Part shown: piece after piece, positions 36,991-46,140 of the stretch
Numbering within the stretch: the stretch's first letter is position 1
Layout of the letters: each line of letters begins with the position of its first letter
Assembly (NCBI RefSeq): GCF_002368075.1
Contig: NZ_AP018314.1
Coordinates: forward strand, 1,770,925 to 1,834,924
Reading direction: 5' to 3'
DNA: 64,000 nt
Source of the DNA: Sphaerospermopsis kisseleviana NIES-73
GTDB taxonomy: Bacteria > Cyanobacteriota > Cyanobacteriia > Cyanobacteriales > Nostocaceae
Notes under the pieces: generated by a model
What the model was told of the DNA's origin: nothing
What the model saw: only the letters and a program-made list of their open reading frames with translations
Databases searched by the model: none
Position numbers and translations under genes: made by a program

Positions 36991-37830
36991 TTACTCTTGT
37001 GATGTTGGTAATTTAGAAGTGACTAAATTGGTAAATTCTTCTAAAGAGGTAATTGTCATTGTTGATATCAGCAATTCTTCTAAAGCAGTTAGATCATCAA
37101 TATTCTGAATATTTTTGCTCAGTATTTCGGGAACATCACCAAACTTAACTTGCAGAAGTTTAAGTATATTTTGTTGGTTAGTTCTTGCAATAAATAATTC
37201 TTCAGTAGGGGTTAAAAAAGGCATTTCTCTCTCCTTTTCATACTCGGTTATTTTGGTGAGCAATTTTTGTTGTAATTCCTTAGTTAATGACATCATTTTG
37301 TCAATAAATCTAAAGAGGTTTTCAATGTCATATCTGCTTAAACCTCGCTCATATAAACTTCTAATTAATTGCCATTTCCACTGCTCCCTATCTGCGAGTT
37401 TGTTGGTAGTAGTTTTGGTTTTTAAATGTGCCATTACTAATATAGCAAAGAGATTGCTGCTTTGCTCTAGTTCTTCCCATTTGTAATCTATGAGTTTGAC
37501 TGTATCAAACTTACACACAACCTCACTATTACCTAAACCGTATTGATAACAATTAGGTCGCCATGTTTTGCTTTCATCTCCTAATATGGCTAAACTAACT
37601 ACTGGTTTATGGTATAAATCAAAGGATCGGTAGTTATAGATATACATTCTTTGGGAAAATTCTTCATCGTATTGACTTTGTACTTCGATGTGAATTAATA
37701 TCCAAATCTCTGTGTTATCTAGTAACCACACTTGATATAATTTATCAGCATAGCGTTTTTCTGTGTTAGAGGTAGCTGTAATTTGTTCTAGTTCTTTGTC
37801 TAGGGAAATTGGTGTTTTACTCCAGTTCAA
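36991..37830 (-). pseudogene. 5'-truncated Rpn family PD-(D/E)XK nuclease
   Basis: The sequence NWSKTPISLDKELEQI, YADKLYQVWLLDNTEIW and ILIHIEVQSQYD (catalytic E-x-Q) is the middle of an Rpn/transposase-like nuclease. The helical C-terminus (REQWKWQLIRSLYERGLSRYDIENLF) is present. Family members have about 45-55 more residues at the N-terminus; here an in-frame TAA stands directly before the only possible TTG start, and a GTAGGGGTTTAGCA palindrome lies about 50 bp upstream. It may be a decayed gene, or expressed from the TTG as a shortened form. 279 codons. Confidence 0.65.
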
Positions 37831-37880
37831 TTAGAAATAGCGAATTATTTGCATCTGCAATTTATTTACAAAAACCATTT

Positions 37881-37909
37881 GTAGGGGTTTAGCAATGCTA
37901 AACCCTTAC
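37881..37909. repeat. GTAGGGGTTTAGCA palindromic repeat
   Basis: GTAGGGGTTTAGCA followed immediately by its near-complement TGCTAAACCCTTAC. A small REP-like palindrome next to the truncated nuclease; a GTTGGGTTTCGTTACTTCAA repeat follows at about 37956. Confidence 0.7.
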
Positions 37910-38107
37910 CTATGTTGTGATGAAATAGGTTAACTGATTAAAAGTTAATATATGTGTTGGGTTTCGTTACTTCAACCCAACCTACTACTACATACATCAA
38001 AAAAGCGATACCTTCAGTAAGCTACCGCTAACGCTCTTTTATTATCCCTAAAAAAAGTGATACCTATGTCTTCGACTCCCGTAAGGGATACGATAAGCTA
38101 AAACTGT

Positions 38108-38563
38108 TTATTCAATATCATTCCATTCACGAGCATCTACAAATAATGATAAATGTTTCACATTTGTAGTAGCAATAATAACTTGATTTCCATTTAGTTC
38201 GGCAATTTTCGCTTGTGCTGCTAAAATTACGTCACCATCAAGAGATTTAGGATCAGCAGTTGCTTTTCCTGTTTGTCTCACTTCTGCCCAAAATTGTGCG
38301 GCTAAAAGTATTACCTCAGTTGTAATAGGAAGATAAATTAATACTGATTGTAACTGTTCTAATCTTTTTAAACCATTGATTTTGTTAGCTCTAATTAATT
38401 CTCTTCTCACTTCATAATTAGCAATTTCTGGTAAGGCAATATTTTCACCTTTTTCTAAAAGGTCAGCATACCATATTTTACATTTTTGAGCTTCTATAGA
38501 TGTTGATTTGGGGTTGGTAATAATTCCTAAAACTCCTGAATCAAGGATAATTAATCTTGGCAT
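38108..38563 (-). CDS. PIN-domain (VapC-like) toxin
   Basis: 151 aa. PIN-fold acidic residues: LIILDSGVLG (first Asp), EIANYEVRREL (Glu), then SLDGDVILAAQA (Asp) and IIATTNVKHLS near the end. Predicted ribonuclease toxin. Its ATG overlaps the stop of the upstream antitoxin gene by one base (TAATG arrangement), so the two are translationally coupled. Target RNA unknown. Confidence 0.82.
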   Translation of the reverse strand: MPRLIILDSGVLGIITNPKSTSIEAQKCKIWYADLLEKGENIALPEIANYEVRRELIRANKINGLKRLEQLQSVLIYLPITTEVILLAAQFWAEVRQTGKATADPKSLDGDVILAAQAKIAELNGNQVIIATTNVKHLSLFVDAREWNDIE

Positions 38564-38931
38564 TATGATAATGATGAAAATAGGGAACGATTAGAAAAAT
38601 GATCTTGTTCTAAAGATTGAGATAAATACTGTAAAGTTTCTGTTTGTTCTTGTTCATCTCCTTCTTGTTCCCACATTTTTAATAATTCAAGTGCTTTTTG
38701 GTTGTTACTTTTTGTGGGTTCTAATTCTTTTTTAGTCTCAATTATTGTTTCTAATTGTTTGATATAATCGAGGATTTTTTGATAAGATGCGGCATCTTGT
38801 ACTACTAATTCTGCTTTACCATTAACTGTTAAAATCAGAGGATTTCCGGTTTCTTTCATCTGATTAATTAGTTCATTGGTATTGCGTTTGAAGGTTGAGA
38901 GGGATTGAATATCTTGACTGAGATTAATCAT
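38563..38931 (-). CDS. Phd/YefM-like antitoxin
   Basis: 122 aa. The N-terminus (TFKRNTNELINQMKETGNPLILTVNGKAELVVQDAASYQKIL) is the Phd/YefM DNA-binding antitoxin fold. A longer acidic helical tail (residues about 65-122) would bind the toxin. First gene of the module, with the PIN toxin immediately after. Autoregulation of the operon is expected from the family. A pair of GCGATCGC octamers lies upstream at about 38991 and 39020. Confidence 0.82.
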   Translation of the reverse strand: MINLSQDIQSLSTFKRNTNELINQMKETGNPLILTVNGKAELVVQDAASYQKILDYIKQLETIIETKKELEPTKSNNQKALELLKMWEQEGDEQEQTETLQYLSQSLEQDHFSNRSLFSSLS

Positions 38932-39086
38932 GGTTGGTGACTCTGCACTAAATTTAGATTTAATTTAATGTTAGCATAAAATTAAAAAAAGCGATCGCTC
39001 TCTATGCCTACATCAAACAGCGATCGCTCATTTTATGAAAATTTTATATCAGAGTTGGGTTGAGAAACGAAACTCAACCTTGTATG

Positions 39087-39800
39087 TTAGAGTGTTTGAC
39101 CATTGAAAGGTCGAATATAAAGAGTGCTACCTCCATCCGCATTAGTAGCCACATAGGAAGCCGTTGTGCCATTCCAACTCCAACCCCGAATATCGTCTGT
39201 ACTAGATATGCTTTGACTTGATCTTACAGGTCCAAATTTTTGACCATTGAAAGGTCGAATATAAAGAGTGCTACCTCCATCCGCATTAACAGCTATATAC
39301 GAAGCAGTAGTGCCATTCCAACTCCAGCCCCGAATATCGTCTGTACTAGATATGCTTTGACTTGATCTTACAGGTCCAAATTTTTGACCATTGAAAGGTC
39401 GAATATAAAGAGTGCTACCTCCATCCGCATTAGTAACCACATAGGAAGCGGTAGTACCATTCCAACTCCAACCCCGAATATCGTCTGTACTAGATATGCT
39501 TTGACTTGATCTTACAGATCCAAATTTTTGACCATCGAAAGAACGAACATAAAGAGTGTTACCCCCATCCGCATTAACAGCTATATACGAAGCAGTAGTG
39601 CCATTCCAACTCCAGCCCCGAATATCGTCTGTACTGGATATTACCAAACTAGCTATATTAGTATTTGCCAGAATTAGATAAGGACTCTTAGCTTGAGCTT
39701 GAACTTGTTTTGTGTTAGATAAACCAACTATTGAAGATACCGCTAAAGTTGTTGTTATACCTAAAGTAGTTAAAAACTTTGATAAGGTCATTTTTTGCAA
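39087..39800 (-). CDS. Secreted protein with four near-identical 48-residue repeats
   Basis: 237 aa. Signal peptide at residues 1-36 (ends VQAQA). The rest is four tandem copies of a 48-residue unit, starting ISSTDDIRGWSWNGTTASY and containing NADGGSTLYIRPFNGQKFG. The DNA period is exactly 144 bp (units start at about 39098, 39242, 39386 and 39530). Repeats 1 and 3 share YIAVN, repeats 2 and 4 share YVxTN, which suggests duplication as a pair. The last copy stops after NGQTL. Trp- and Gly-rich units of this length suggest beta-propeller or beta-solenoid blades. Function unknown. Confidence 0.75.
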   Translation of the reverse strand: MQKMTLSKFLTTLGITTTLAVSSIVGLSNTKQVQAQAKSPYLILANTNIASLVISSTDDIRGWSWNGTTASYIAVNADGGNTLYVRSFDGQKFGSVRSSQSISSTDDIRGWSWNGTTASYVVTNADGGSTLYIRPFNGQKFGPVRSSQSISSTDDIRGWSWNGTTASYIAVNADGGSTLYIRPFNGQKFGPVRSSQSISSTDDIRGWSWNGTTASYVATNADGGSTLYIRPFNGQTL

Positions 39801-39973
39801 AAATAAATGTGTGTATCACAAATAACTCAATTAAGATTTAACTGGCTATAGGAAAAGTTTGGATCTGATGGGTATTTGCATTACACAATATTAAGAAAAA
39901 AACCGGAAAAGATCGGAAAAAATGGGATCACATTTAGCTATAATGGTTAAAAACCATACTATGTATAGCTTTT

Positions 39974-41353
39974 ATGACTGTAAACGAAGTTGTAAAATTT
40001 GTTGATCAGATAGTCTTTGATAAAACTGGAAAGCATCTAGATGATATTCAAACTGCTGTCATTGCAGGAACATGGGAAAGACAAACCTATGATGATATTG
40101 CACAAAAACACAATGTTACTAAAAATCATATAGGTGATGTAGGTGCGGAATTATGGCAACTTTTATCTAAAGCATTGAATGAAGATATTAAAAAAACTAA
40201 TTTCCGTTCTACATTAGAAAGAGGATATATTAAATCATCTGACAATTCTAATATTTATAATATAAATGGTAGTAATAATAATTTTTATTATCCACAAACA
40301 CTAACTCATCCTAATAAACAAAATCAAGAAACTAATATAAATAATCAACCTAAATCAATTTACCATGATCTCACCCTATCACCCCAAATAATCAAATTTC
40401 ACAACCGAGAAACCGAACTGCAAACCCTCACACGATGGATACTAAACCAAAACACCCGCTTAACCTCCATCTTAGGAACATCAGGAATAGGTAAAACCAC
40501 CCTAGTAAAAAGATTCCTAGATTTAAACCTCGATAAATTTGAAATCATTATCTGGAAAACCCTCAAATACCCTAAACCCTTAACCCAACTTCTTAACGAC
40601 TTATTCAACACCTGTGAACAACAACCTAAAGAAACCTTAGACGATAAAATAAAACAATTACTTGATATTCTCACCAACAACAAATGTTTAATCATCCTTG
40701 ATGACATCCAAAATATCTTTACACCTGGTGAACTTGCGGGAAAATATCAACCAGAATATCAAGATTATCAAACCCTATTCAAAATAATTACAGAAACCCA
40801 ACATCAAGGTAATATTATTGTAATTAGTCAAGAACAATGTCCAGAAATGGAATCTTTAGATCCAGAATTATATCCCATCAAATCTTTAGAACTCTCAGGT
40901 TTATATCATCCTGAAATCCTCCAAAATACAGGATTAACAAATCAGGATAGTTGGTTAAATCTTATTACCTTATACCAAGGTAATTTGATGTTTTTAAAAA
41001 CTATTACCGTCTTAATCAATAAAAATTATGATGGTGAAGTTGCCGATTTTTTAGCAGAGAATATATTACATATTACCCAACAAATGCAGTCTCATTTTCA
41101 AGAGACATTTAACCGTTTATCACCGATAGAACAACAAATAGTATTACAACTGAGTAAAATTGAAAAACCGATTTCCAGAGAAGAATTAAGACAAAGGTTA
41201 ACACAAAAATTAAATTTATCTTCTGTTGATTTTAATAATGGTGTACAATCTTTACAACAACGGTATTTAGTGGTGAAAATTAAAGAAGATAAAGTCATGT
41301 TTTCATTGTCTCCCGTTTTTCGGGAATATGTGATAAATTACTGTAAAGATTGA
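39974..41353 (+). CDS. STAND NTPase: vMAP-type N-terminal HTH domain plus NB-ARC
   Basis: 459 aa. Residues 1-85 resemble the vWA-MoxR-associated-protein N-terminal helix-turn-helix domain (MTVNEVVKFVDQIVFDKTGK, TYDDIAQKHNVTKNHI). A low-complexity Asn/Tyr linker follows. The NB-ARC NTPase has its P-loop at 167-176 (LGTSGIGKTT, Lys174), Walker B CLIILDDIQ and a C-terminal winged-helix part. Cyanobacterial homologues often continue into WD40 repeats; here the protein stops after the winged helix. STAND proteins act as signal-triggered switches, some in antiphage defence. Role here unknown. Confidence 0.82.
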   Translation: MTVNEVVKFVDQIVFDKTGKHLDDIQTAVIAGTWERQTYDDIAQKHNVTKNHIGDVGAELWQLLSKALNEDIKKTNFRSTLERGYIKSSDNSNIYNINGSNNNFYYPQTLTHPNKQNQETNINNQPKSIYHDLTLSPQIIKFHNRETELQTLTRWILNQNTRLTSILGTSGIGKTTLVKRFLDLNLDKFEIIIWKTLKYPKPLTQLLNDLFNTCEQQPKETLDDKIKQLLDILTNNKCLIILDDIQNIFTPGELAGKYQPEYQDYQTLFKIITETQHQGNIIVISQEQCPEMESLDPELYPIKSLELSGLYHPEILQNTGLTNQDSWLNLITLYQGNLMFLKTITVLINKNYDGEVADFLAENILHITQQMQSHFQETFNRLSPIEQQIVLQLSKIEKPISREELRQRLTQKLNLSSVDFNNGVQSLQQRYLVVKIKEDKVMFSLSPVFREYVINYCKD

Positions 41354-41367
41354 GCATCATTCATGTA

Positions 41368-41850
41368 TCAATACTCAAAAATACTATCAAAAATTTCTCG
41401 CTTGATTCTAAAATTAACATCCCTGATTTTTTGGTACAATATATCTAAATCCGAAATATTAATTTTACCATCTAGTTGTAATTTACGAATTATTGCTAAA
41501 GTTCCTTTAATGTTTAATCCTAATCTTATTGCTTCTTTTCTAGCAGCAAAGTCATCTAAAATAATATAATCTGGTTGTAATTCTACCCCTAAAGTAATAG
41601 CTTCAGATTCTCCTATTCCTAAGAACTCATTTAAACGATTAGCTAGAGAAACTAATTGTACTTTTTGTACTGTTAATTTATTTTCGCTGATTAGTTTATT
41701 AATATGTATGGATGATTGATCTTGTTTAGCACTGATTTCTTCTTTAACACTTTCTGGTAATAAAAATTCAGCTTCCATAGTCAGAAATAAATCAAGGAAA
41801 TCTAACCGAGATAAAAAAATCAAAGGAGAAGAGTTAAAAACTATTTTCAT
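41368..41850 (-). CDS. DUF3368 family PIN-like putative toxin
   Basis: 160 aa. Starts KIVFNSSPLIFLSRLDFLDLF; GIGESEAITLGVELQPDYIILDDFAARKEA is the DUF3368 signature with conserved acidic residues. These proteins are PIN-domain toxins usually encoded next to UPF0175 antitoxins, as here (5-bp gap). It converges on the STAND gene with only 14 bp between stops. Note Asn instead of Asp at the first PIN acidic position (FNSSPL), as is usual in DUF3368. Confidence 0.82.
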   Translation of the reverse strand: MKIVFNSSPLIFLSRLDFLDLFLTMEAEFLLPESVKEEISAKQDQSSIHINKLISENKLTVQKVQLVSLANRLNEFLGIGESEAITLGVELQPDYIILDDFAARKEAIRLGLNIKGTLAIIRKLQLDGKINISDLDILYQKIRDVNFRIKREIFDSIFEY

Positions 41851-41855
41851 GATCT

Positions 41856-42095
41856 TTACCAGTTTTTTTCTATAGCAATATCGTCAACGGTAAGATATGA
41901 AAAATCTATTCCCATTAATTCTAAAATTTTCAAAAATATTTCTGTATCCATTTCCATAATTTCGGCTGCTTTATGTAAACTAATTAACCGAGATGTTAAA
42001 GCACCAAGCACAAATATAAATCTTTCTTTCTGTTCTATACTCTGAAATAATTGCACTTGAGAAGCAATTTCTTTAAAGGTAGTTTGATGATTCAT
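41856..42095 (-). CDS. UPF0175-like antitoxin
   Basis: 79 aa. ERFIFVLGALTSRLISLHKAAEIMEMDTEIFLKILELMGID is a UPF0175-like HTH segment; the C-terminal SYLTVDDIAIE is acidic. First gene of a two-gene module with the DUF3368 protein, 5 bp upstream of it. Antitoxin function is inferred from the pairing. Confidence 0.75.
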   Translation of the reverse strand: MNHQTTFKEIASQVQLFQSIEQKERFIFVLGALTSRLISLHKAAEIMEMDTEIFLKILELMGIDFSYLTVDDIAIEKNW

Positions 42096-42192
42096 TTATT
42101 TGCTACTCGTAAATCTTTGATTTTCTGATTTTGGATGATTTGATGTCATTATTAGCCCCCTCTCCACATCAGAAAGGGGGTTAAAGGTGAAA

Positions 42193-43929
42193 TTAAGCTG
42201 GATAAATCCTTAATCTGCGATTTGGTTCTTCACCAAAACTATGAGATTTAAGCCGATAATGTTCCACCAACTCATGCTGCATTTTCCGCACCTGAGCAGA
42301 ACGGGGTAACAACTCCACTGGCTGACCTTTAGGAATGACAATTTGTTCAACCGCTAATCTTGCTTCTTCTAATGCGTCTATTTCGTCATCACTACCACTG
42401 TGCAAAAACAATTGTAATTCCTGATCATCGGTAATTTCCGGCTCGTCAATGTTCAACAAACGCCGTAAACCGCGAGTAATCTGGGGAATAGTGCTGGACT
42501 TAATCACATGAATAGGGACATGACGCGCCTTAGCCATTTGCCTTAATTTCGCGTGATTTTTGACGTGCGATCGCAACGCCAGAATCGCATCAGCACTATC
42601 TATGTCTTTTGTCAAGACCACAGGCAAACTTAACACCCCAATCACCTGTTCCAACTGGTGACGACTCACTCCATAGGGGTAAACGTGCAAAGGCAAATCT
42701 TCCCCATTGGGACCTGGTGATTTAGTATGACCGAAATCAATACTTTCACCATAATTCAAAGACTCATCTAACAAGCGGTCAAACTCGCTGCGTCCCGTTA
42801 CCCGTTCCCTTTCCACAGACAAAGGAGGTAAAGCTACCATTTGACCAGAAGCACGCCAGCCATTAACTTGTTTAACTGCGGGAAAAGATTCATCCTCACT
42901 AGCTAAATGACCACCGCGACCATTAACCACAGATAACTGTCTAGTAATAGACACCTTACCCTTGTCGTCCACAGTGCGCGTTTGTGGGTTAGCTTGACGA
43001 CCTCTTAATAGAGTATCAACGGTATCAGACACGCTTTCGTGTACTACCCAGCGTTGTCTCTCCAACATTTCCACAGCAATTTCAAAGGTGGGAGGCGCTT
43101 TGCGTTCCAACACCGTTTTTTGTGAACCGCGTCTTCTCGCTTCGTCATCTCCTAGCGTCACCGCTTGAATACCCCCTACCAAATCAGAAAGGGTGGGGTT
43201 TTTGATCAAGTTTTCAATTTGGTTTCCGTGGGCAGTCCCCACTAATTGTACACCTCTCTCCGCAATTGTACGGGCAGCTAAAGCTTCCAATTCTGTACCA
43301 ATTTCATCAATGACAATCACTTCTGGCATATGGTTTTCCACTGCCTCAATCATCACCTGATGCTGTAATTCTGGTTTTGCTACCTGCATCCGCCGAGCGC
43401 GACCAATAGCTGGGTGAGCAACATCACCATCCCCGGCAATTTCATTTGAGGTGTCAATTATCACCACTCGTTTATTCAATTCATCTGCCAACACACGGGC
43501 AATTTCCCGCAAAGCAGTAGTTTTACCTACACCGGGACGACCAAGCATGAGAATTGATTTACCAGTTTCTACCAAATCGCGGATCATGCCAATAGTACCA
43601 AATACCGCCCGACCCACACGACAAGTCAAGCCAATAATTTTACCATTGCGGTTGCGGATAGCACTGATCCGATGTAAAGTTTGCTCAATACCCGCCCGAT
43701 TATCTCCACCAAAGGTTCCGACTCGTTGAATACAATCATCTATTTGTGCTTGAGTGACAGGGGATTCGCTCAGATACTCAGCAGCATGAGGAAAGCGAGC
43801 TTCTGGGCGACGACCTAGATCCAAAACCACTTCAACTAAATGATCTCTTTTAGGATGGTTATCTAGTTGCTGTTGCAGGTCTTGGGGTAAAATGTCCAGT
43901 AACTTTTGCAGGTCTTCTGTAATCGTCAT
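42193..43929 (-). CDS. SpoIIIAA-like (Ycf45-type) AAA ATPase with C-terminal R3H domain
   Basis: 578 aa. P-loop LMLGRPGVGKTTALREIARVL near residues 125-145, Walker B VIVIDEIGTELEALAA and TAHGNQI sensor region give the single-stranded nucleic-acid ATPase related to stage III sporulation protein AA and plastid Ycf45. The C-terminal about 60 residues (HELVEHYRLKSHSFGEEPNRRLRIYP) correspond to an R3H domain that binds single-stranded nucleic acid. The role in cyanobacteria is not established. It is preceded by ldpA on the same strand (53-bp gap). Confidence 0.85.
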   Translation of the reverse strand: MTITEDLQKLLDILPQDLQQQLDNHPKRDHLVEVVLDLGRRPEARFPHAAEYLSESPVTQAQIDDCIQRVGTFGGDNRAGIEQTLHRISAIRNRNGKIIGLTCRVGRAVFGTIGMIRDLVETGKSILMLGRPGVGKTTALREIARVLADELNKRVVIIDTSNEIAGDGDVAHPAIGRARRMQVAKPELQHQVMIEAVENHMPEVIVIDEIGTELEALAARTIAERGVQLVGTAHGNQIENLIKNPTLSDLVGGIQAVTLGDDEARRRGSQKTVLERKAPPTFEIAVEMLERQRWVVHESVSDTVDTLLRGRQANPQTRTVDDKGKVSITRQLSVVNGRGGHLASEDESFPAVKQVNGWRASGQMVALPPLSVERERVTGRSEFDRLLDESLNYGESIDFGHTKSPGPNGEDLPLHVYPYGVSRHQLEQVIGVLSLPVVLTKDIDSADAILALRSHVKNHAKLRQMAKARHVPIHVIKSSTIPQITRGLRRLLNIDEPEITDDQELQLFLHSGSDDEIDALEEARLAVEQIVIPKGQPVELLPRSAQVRKMQHELVEHYRLKSHSFGEEPNRRLRIYPA

Positions 43930-43982
43930 GCTTTCTATGGTGGTGACGTTTTTAGAGATAACGAATGAGCAATTTAACGCTC

Positions 43983-45134
43983 TTACTGTGACTTAATCTG
44001 AGAAACGAGAGAATCAGCAAGTTTTACAGCTTGCCAAAGTAATTCCGGTTCATCCTCAAGGCGCAGACTTGCCTTAACACCAGTGGAACTCACCTCCTGA
44101 TTTTCCAACTTGTCAATAACTGATGACAGCAACACACGAGCATAGCTACCATAGGCTACACCAGCAATTTTGGATTTTGGATTTTGAATTTTGGATTTTG
44201 GATTGTCATTTTCTAATCCAAAATCTAAAATCGGCAATCTAAAATCGTTTAAAAGTCCCATAGCCTTTAATTTAGGAACTGTGTAGCTATTAGTACCCCC
44301 AGCTAACTGCACATATCCCGGTAGATTTGCTGCCAAAACTTTTTGTCCTAATTTTATGGCTGCTATGGTAGTACCATTACCGATATCACCACTCATAGAG
44401 CGCCCGTCTGTTTGCCAAATCAAGGTTTGGGTACGGGGTGAAATTAGATCATAAATTGTTTGTAGGTAATCAATTAAACCATCACCATCATTGCAACTGA
44501 TAGCTAATAACTTTAATTGATCTGCCCAAGGAGCGATCGCCTCCCACAAACGCTGAAACTCTGCCAAACGCCCTACTTTTGTATGAATTTCTATGGCATC
44601 TATTCCCGTTGACATGATCAATGGTGCAATCGCTCCCGGCGTTGACAGATATGATGCTGTATCAATTATCTCATAAGGACAAACAGGAATGCAACGCCCA
44701 CAGCCATAACATTTTTCGGCAATAATTCCTGAAAAGCTATCTTTTTGATTGTTAAAAACTATAGCTTGGGCTGGACAAATCTTTTCACAGGGTCTAGGGC
44801 AATCTTGTGGACAATAAATAGGATTAAATTGGGCTTTTCTAAAATGGGGATCTTCTCCATCGTTAAGGCTGACCATTAACAAGGGTAAATGGCCTGAAAA
44901 ATTAAAGCCTCTCGCTTGAGCATCTTTAACAAGAGTTTTAGCAACCAGTAAAGCTTCCTGAGCGGCATTAATTACAGCCGGATCAGCAGCCACATCTATG
45001 CAGTCAGCACCCGCCAAAGTATAGGCTAAAGTTAAACTTCTGACCGCCGGTAGATGTTGGAAACTGGCTCCACAAATCAGCTTAAACCAGTTACCTTGTT
45101 TTAGGGATTGTAAAGGGGCTAAGAGTTTGGTCAC
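43983..45134 (-). CDS. ldpA: Circadian-input iron-sulfur protein LdpA
   Basis: 383 aa. A redox-sensing Fe-S protein known to adjust circadian period with light in Synechococcus elongatus. Two ferredoxin-like 4Fe-4S motifs: CPQDCPRPCEKICPAQAI and CYGCGRCIPVCPYEII (about residues 108-155). GASFQHLPAVRSLTLAYTLAGADCIDVAAD and the C-terminal LAGGTNSYTVPKLKAMG region fit LdpA. A repeat-derived segment ([16 protein letters not shown]) interrupts the C-terminal part just before AGVAYGSYARV. It comes from 44166-44246, a pair of inverted TTTTGGA arrays, and stays in frame. Confidence 0.88.
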   Translation of the reverse strand: MTKLLAPLQSLKQGNWFKLICGASFQHLPAVRSLTLAYTLAGADCIDVAADPAVINAAQEALLVAKTLVKDAQARGFNFSGHLPLLMVSLNDGEDPHFRKAQFNPIYCPQDCPRPCEKICPAQAIVFNNQKDSFSGIIAEKCYGCGRCIPVCPYEIIDTASYLSTPGAIAPLIMSTGIDAIEIHTKVGRLAEFQRLWEAIAPWADQLKLLAISCNDGDGLIDYLQTIYDLISPRTQTLIWQTDGRSMSGDIGNGTTIAAIKLGQKVLAANLPGYVQLAGGTNSYTVPKLKAMGLLNDFRLPILDFGLENDNPKSKIQNPKSKIAGVAYGSYARVLLSSVIDKLENQEVSSTGVKASLRLEDEPELLWQAVKLADSLVSQIKSQ

Positions 45135-45267
45135 CCTTCTATTATGCTTTTTTTGCCATCAAAATTGCAGCCCCCGATCAGGAAAAAATCCAATTTTTTG
45201 ATCAGCAGATGGGGAGTAGGGGAGTAGGGGAGAAATATTTGCCTCCTGCCTCCTGCCTCCTGCCTTC

Positions 45268-45918
45268 TTAATTTTGAGATGGATACAAAGGAGACTTATC
45301 AAGACCGCCAATTTTATTCAGAGGCCAAAAACGAATCACAGCACGACCAATAATATTTTCCCGTGGTACTAAACCCCAACAGCGTCCATCATAACTACTA
45401 CCACGATTGTCACCTAACACTAAGTATGAATCAGTTGGTATGGTTTGCGGTTTCGCTAAGAAAGGAGGTTGCGATCCTGATGCACAAACATCCACAACAG
45501 TACGGGATGAGGTAAATAAATATTGTTCTTCTGGCAGATATTTTTTATTAATATATACTTTGCCGTCTTTAAGTTCTATTTTTTCTCCTGGTAAACCTAT
45601 AATGCGTTTAATAAAGGCATCATGGTATTGTTCTCTTTTGAGTTCATCTGTGGGTGAAAATACAACTATATCCCCTCGCTGTGGGTTAGCAAATTTATAT
45701 GTCACCTTATCGACAATAATCTTATCAGCCTTCCATTGGTCTTGTACACCGTGCAGCGTCGGTTCCATTGACCCTGTAGGAATCCAACGCGCTTCAGCGA
45801 CTAGGGTGCGAATCCCCAAAGCTAGAAAGACGCTCAATATAACAGTTTTGCCTAGCTCGACGATCCAGGAATTATCAGGTTGTTGGCTAGAGTTTTTATC
45901 AGACACTTGATTTTGCAT
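45268..45918 (-). CDS. lepB: Signal peptidase I
   Basis: Membrane serine protease removing Sec/Tat signal peptides. From the ATG at 45918 it is 216 aa: membrane anchor at about 21-41 (ELGKTVILSVFLALGI), Ser50 in TGSMEPTL, Lys104 in KRIIGLPGEK, and the box VLGDNRGSSYDGRCWG. The frame remains open to a TTG at 45948, which would add ten unremarkable residues. Cyanobacteria often have two such enzymes, for thylakoid and cytoplasmic membranes; the one here cannot be assigned. Confidence 0.92.
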   Translation of the reverse strand: MQNQVSDKNSSQQPDNSWIVELGKTVILSVFLALGIRTLVAEARWIPTGSMEPTLHGVQDQWKADKIIVDKVTYKFANPQRGDIVVFSPTDELKREQYHDAFIKRIIGLPGEKIELKDGKVYINKKYLPEEQYLFTSSRTVVDVCASGSQPPFLAKPQTIPTDSYLVLGDNRGSSYDGRCWGLVPRENIIGRAVIRFWPLNKIGGLDKSPLYPSQN

Positions 45919-46140
45919 GAAATTACTGAAATTTAGGGTAACAGACAAGCACTGAACTGATGAGAGAGACTGTGATGTTATTGTTATTTTAATATTTTAA
46001 CTAGACAAGTGATTTTTCCTAATAGATGTTGATATGGGTTGCTAGAAGTTTGTGACTGAGTAGAAATTAATTTTCTTTTAACATATAGGAGAAGATAAAA
46101 CTGATAACTGTTAACTGTGAACTGATAACTGATTAAATTT

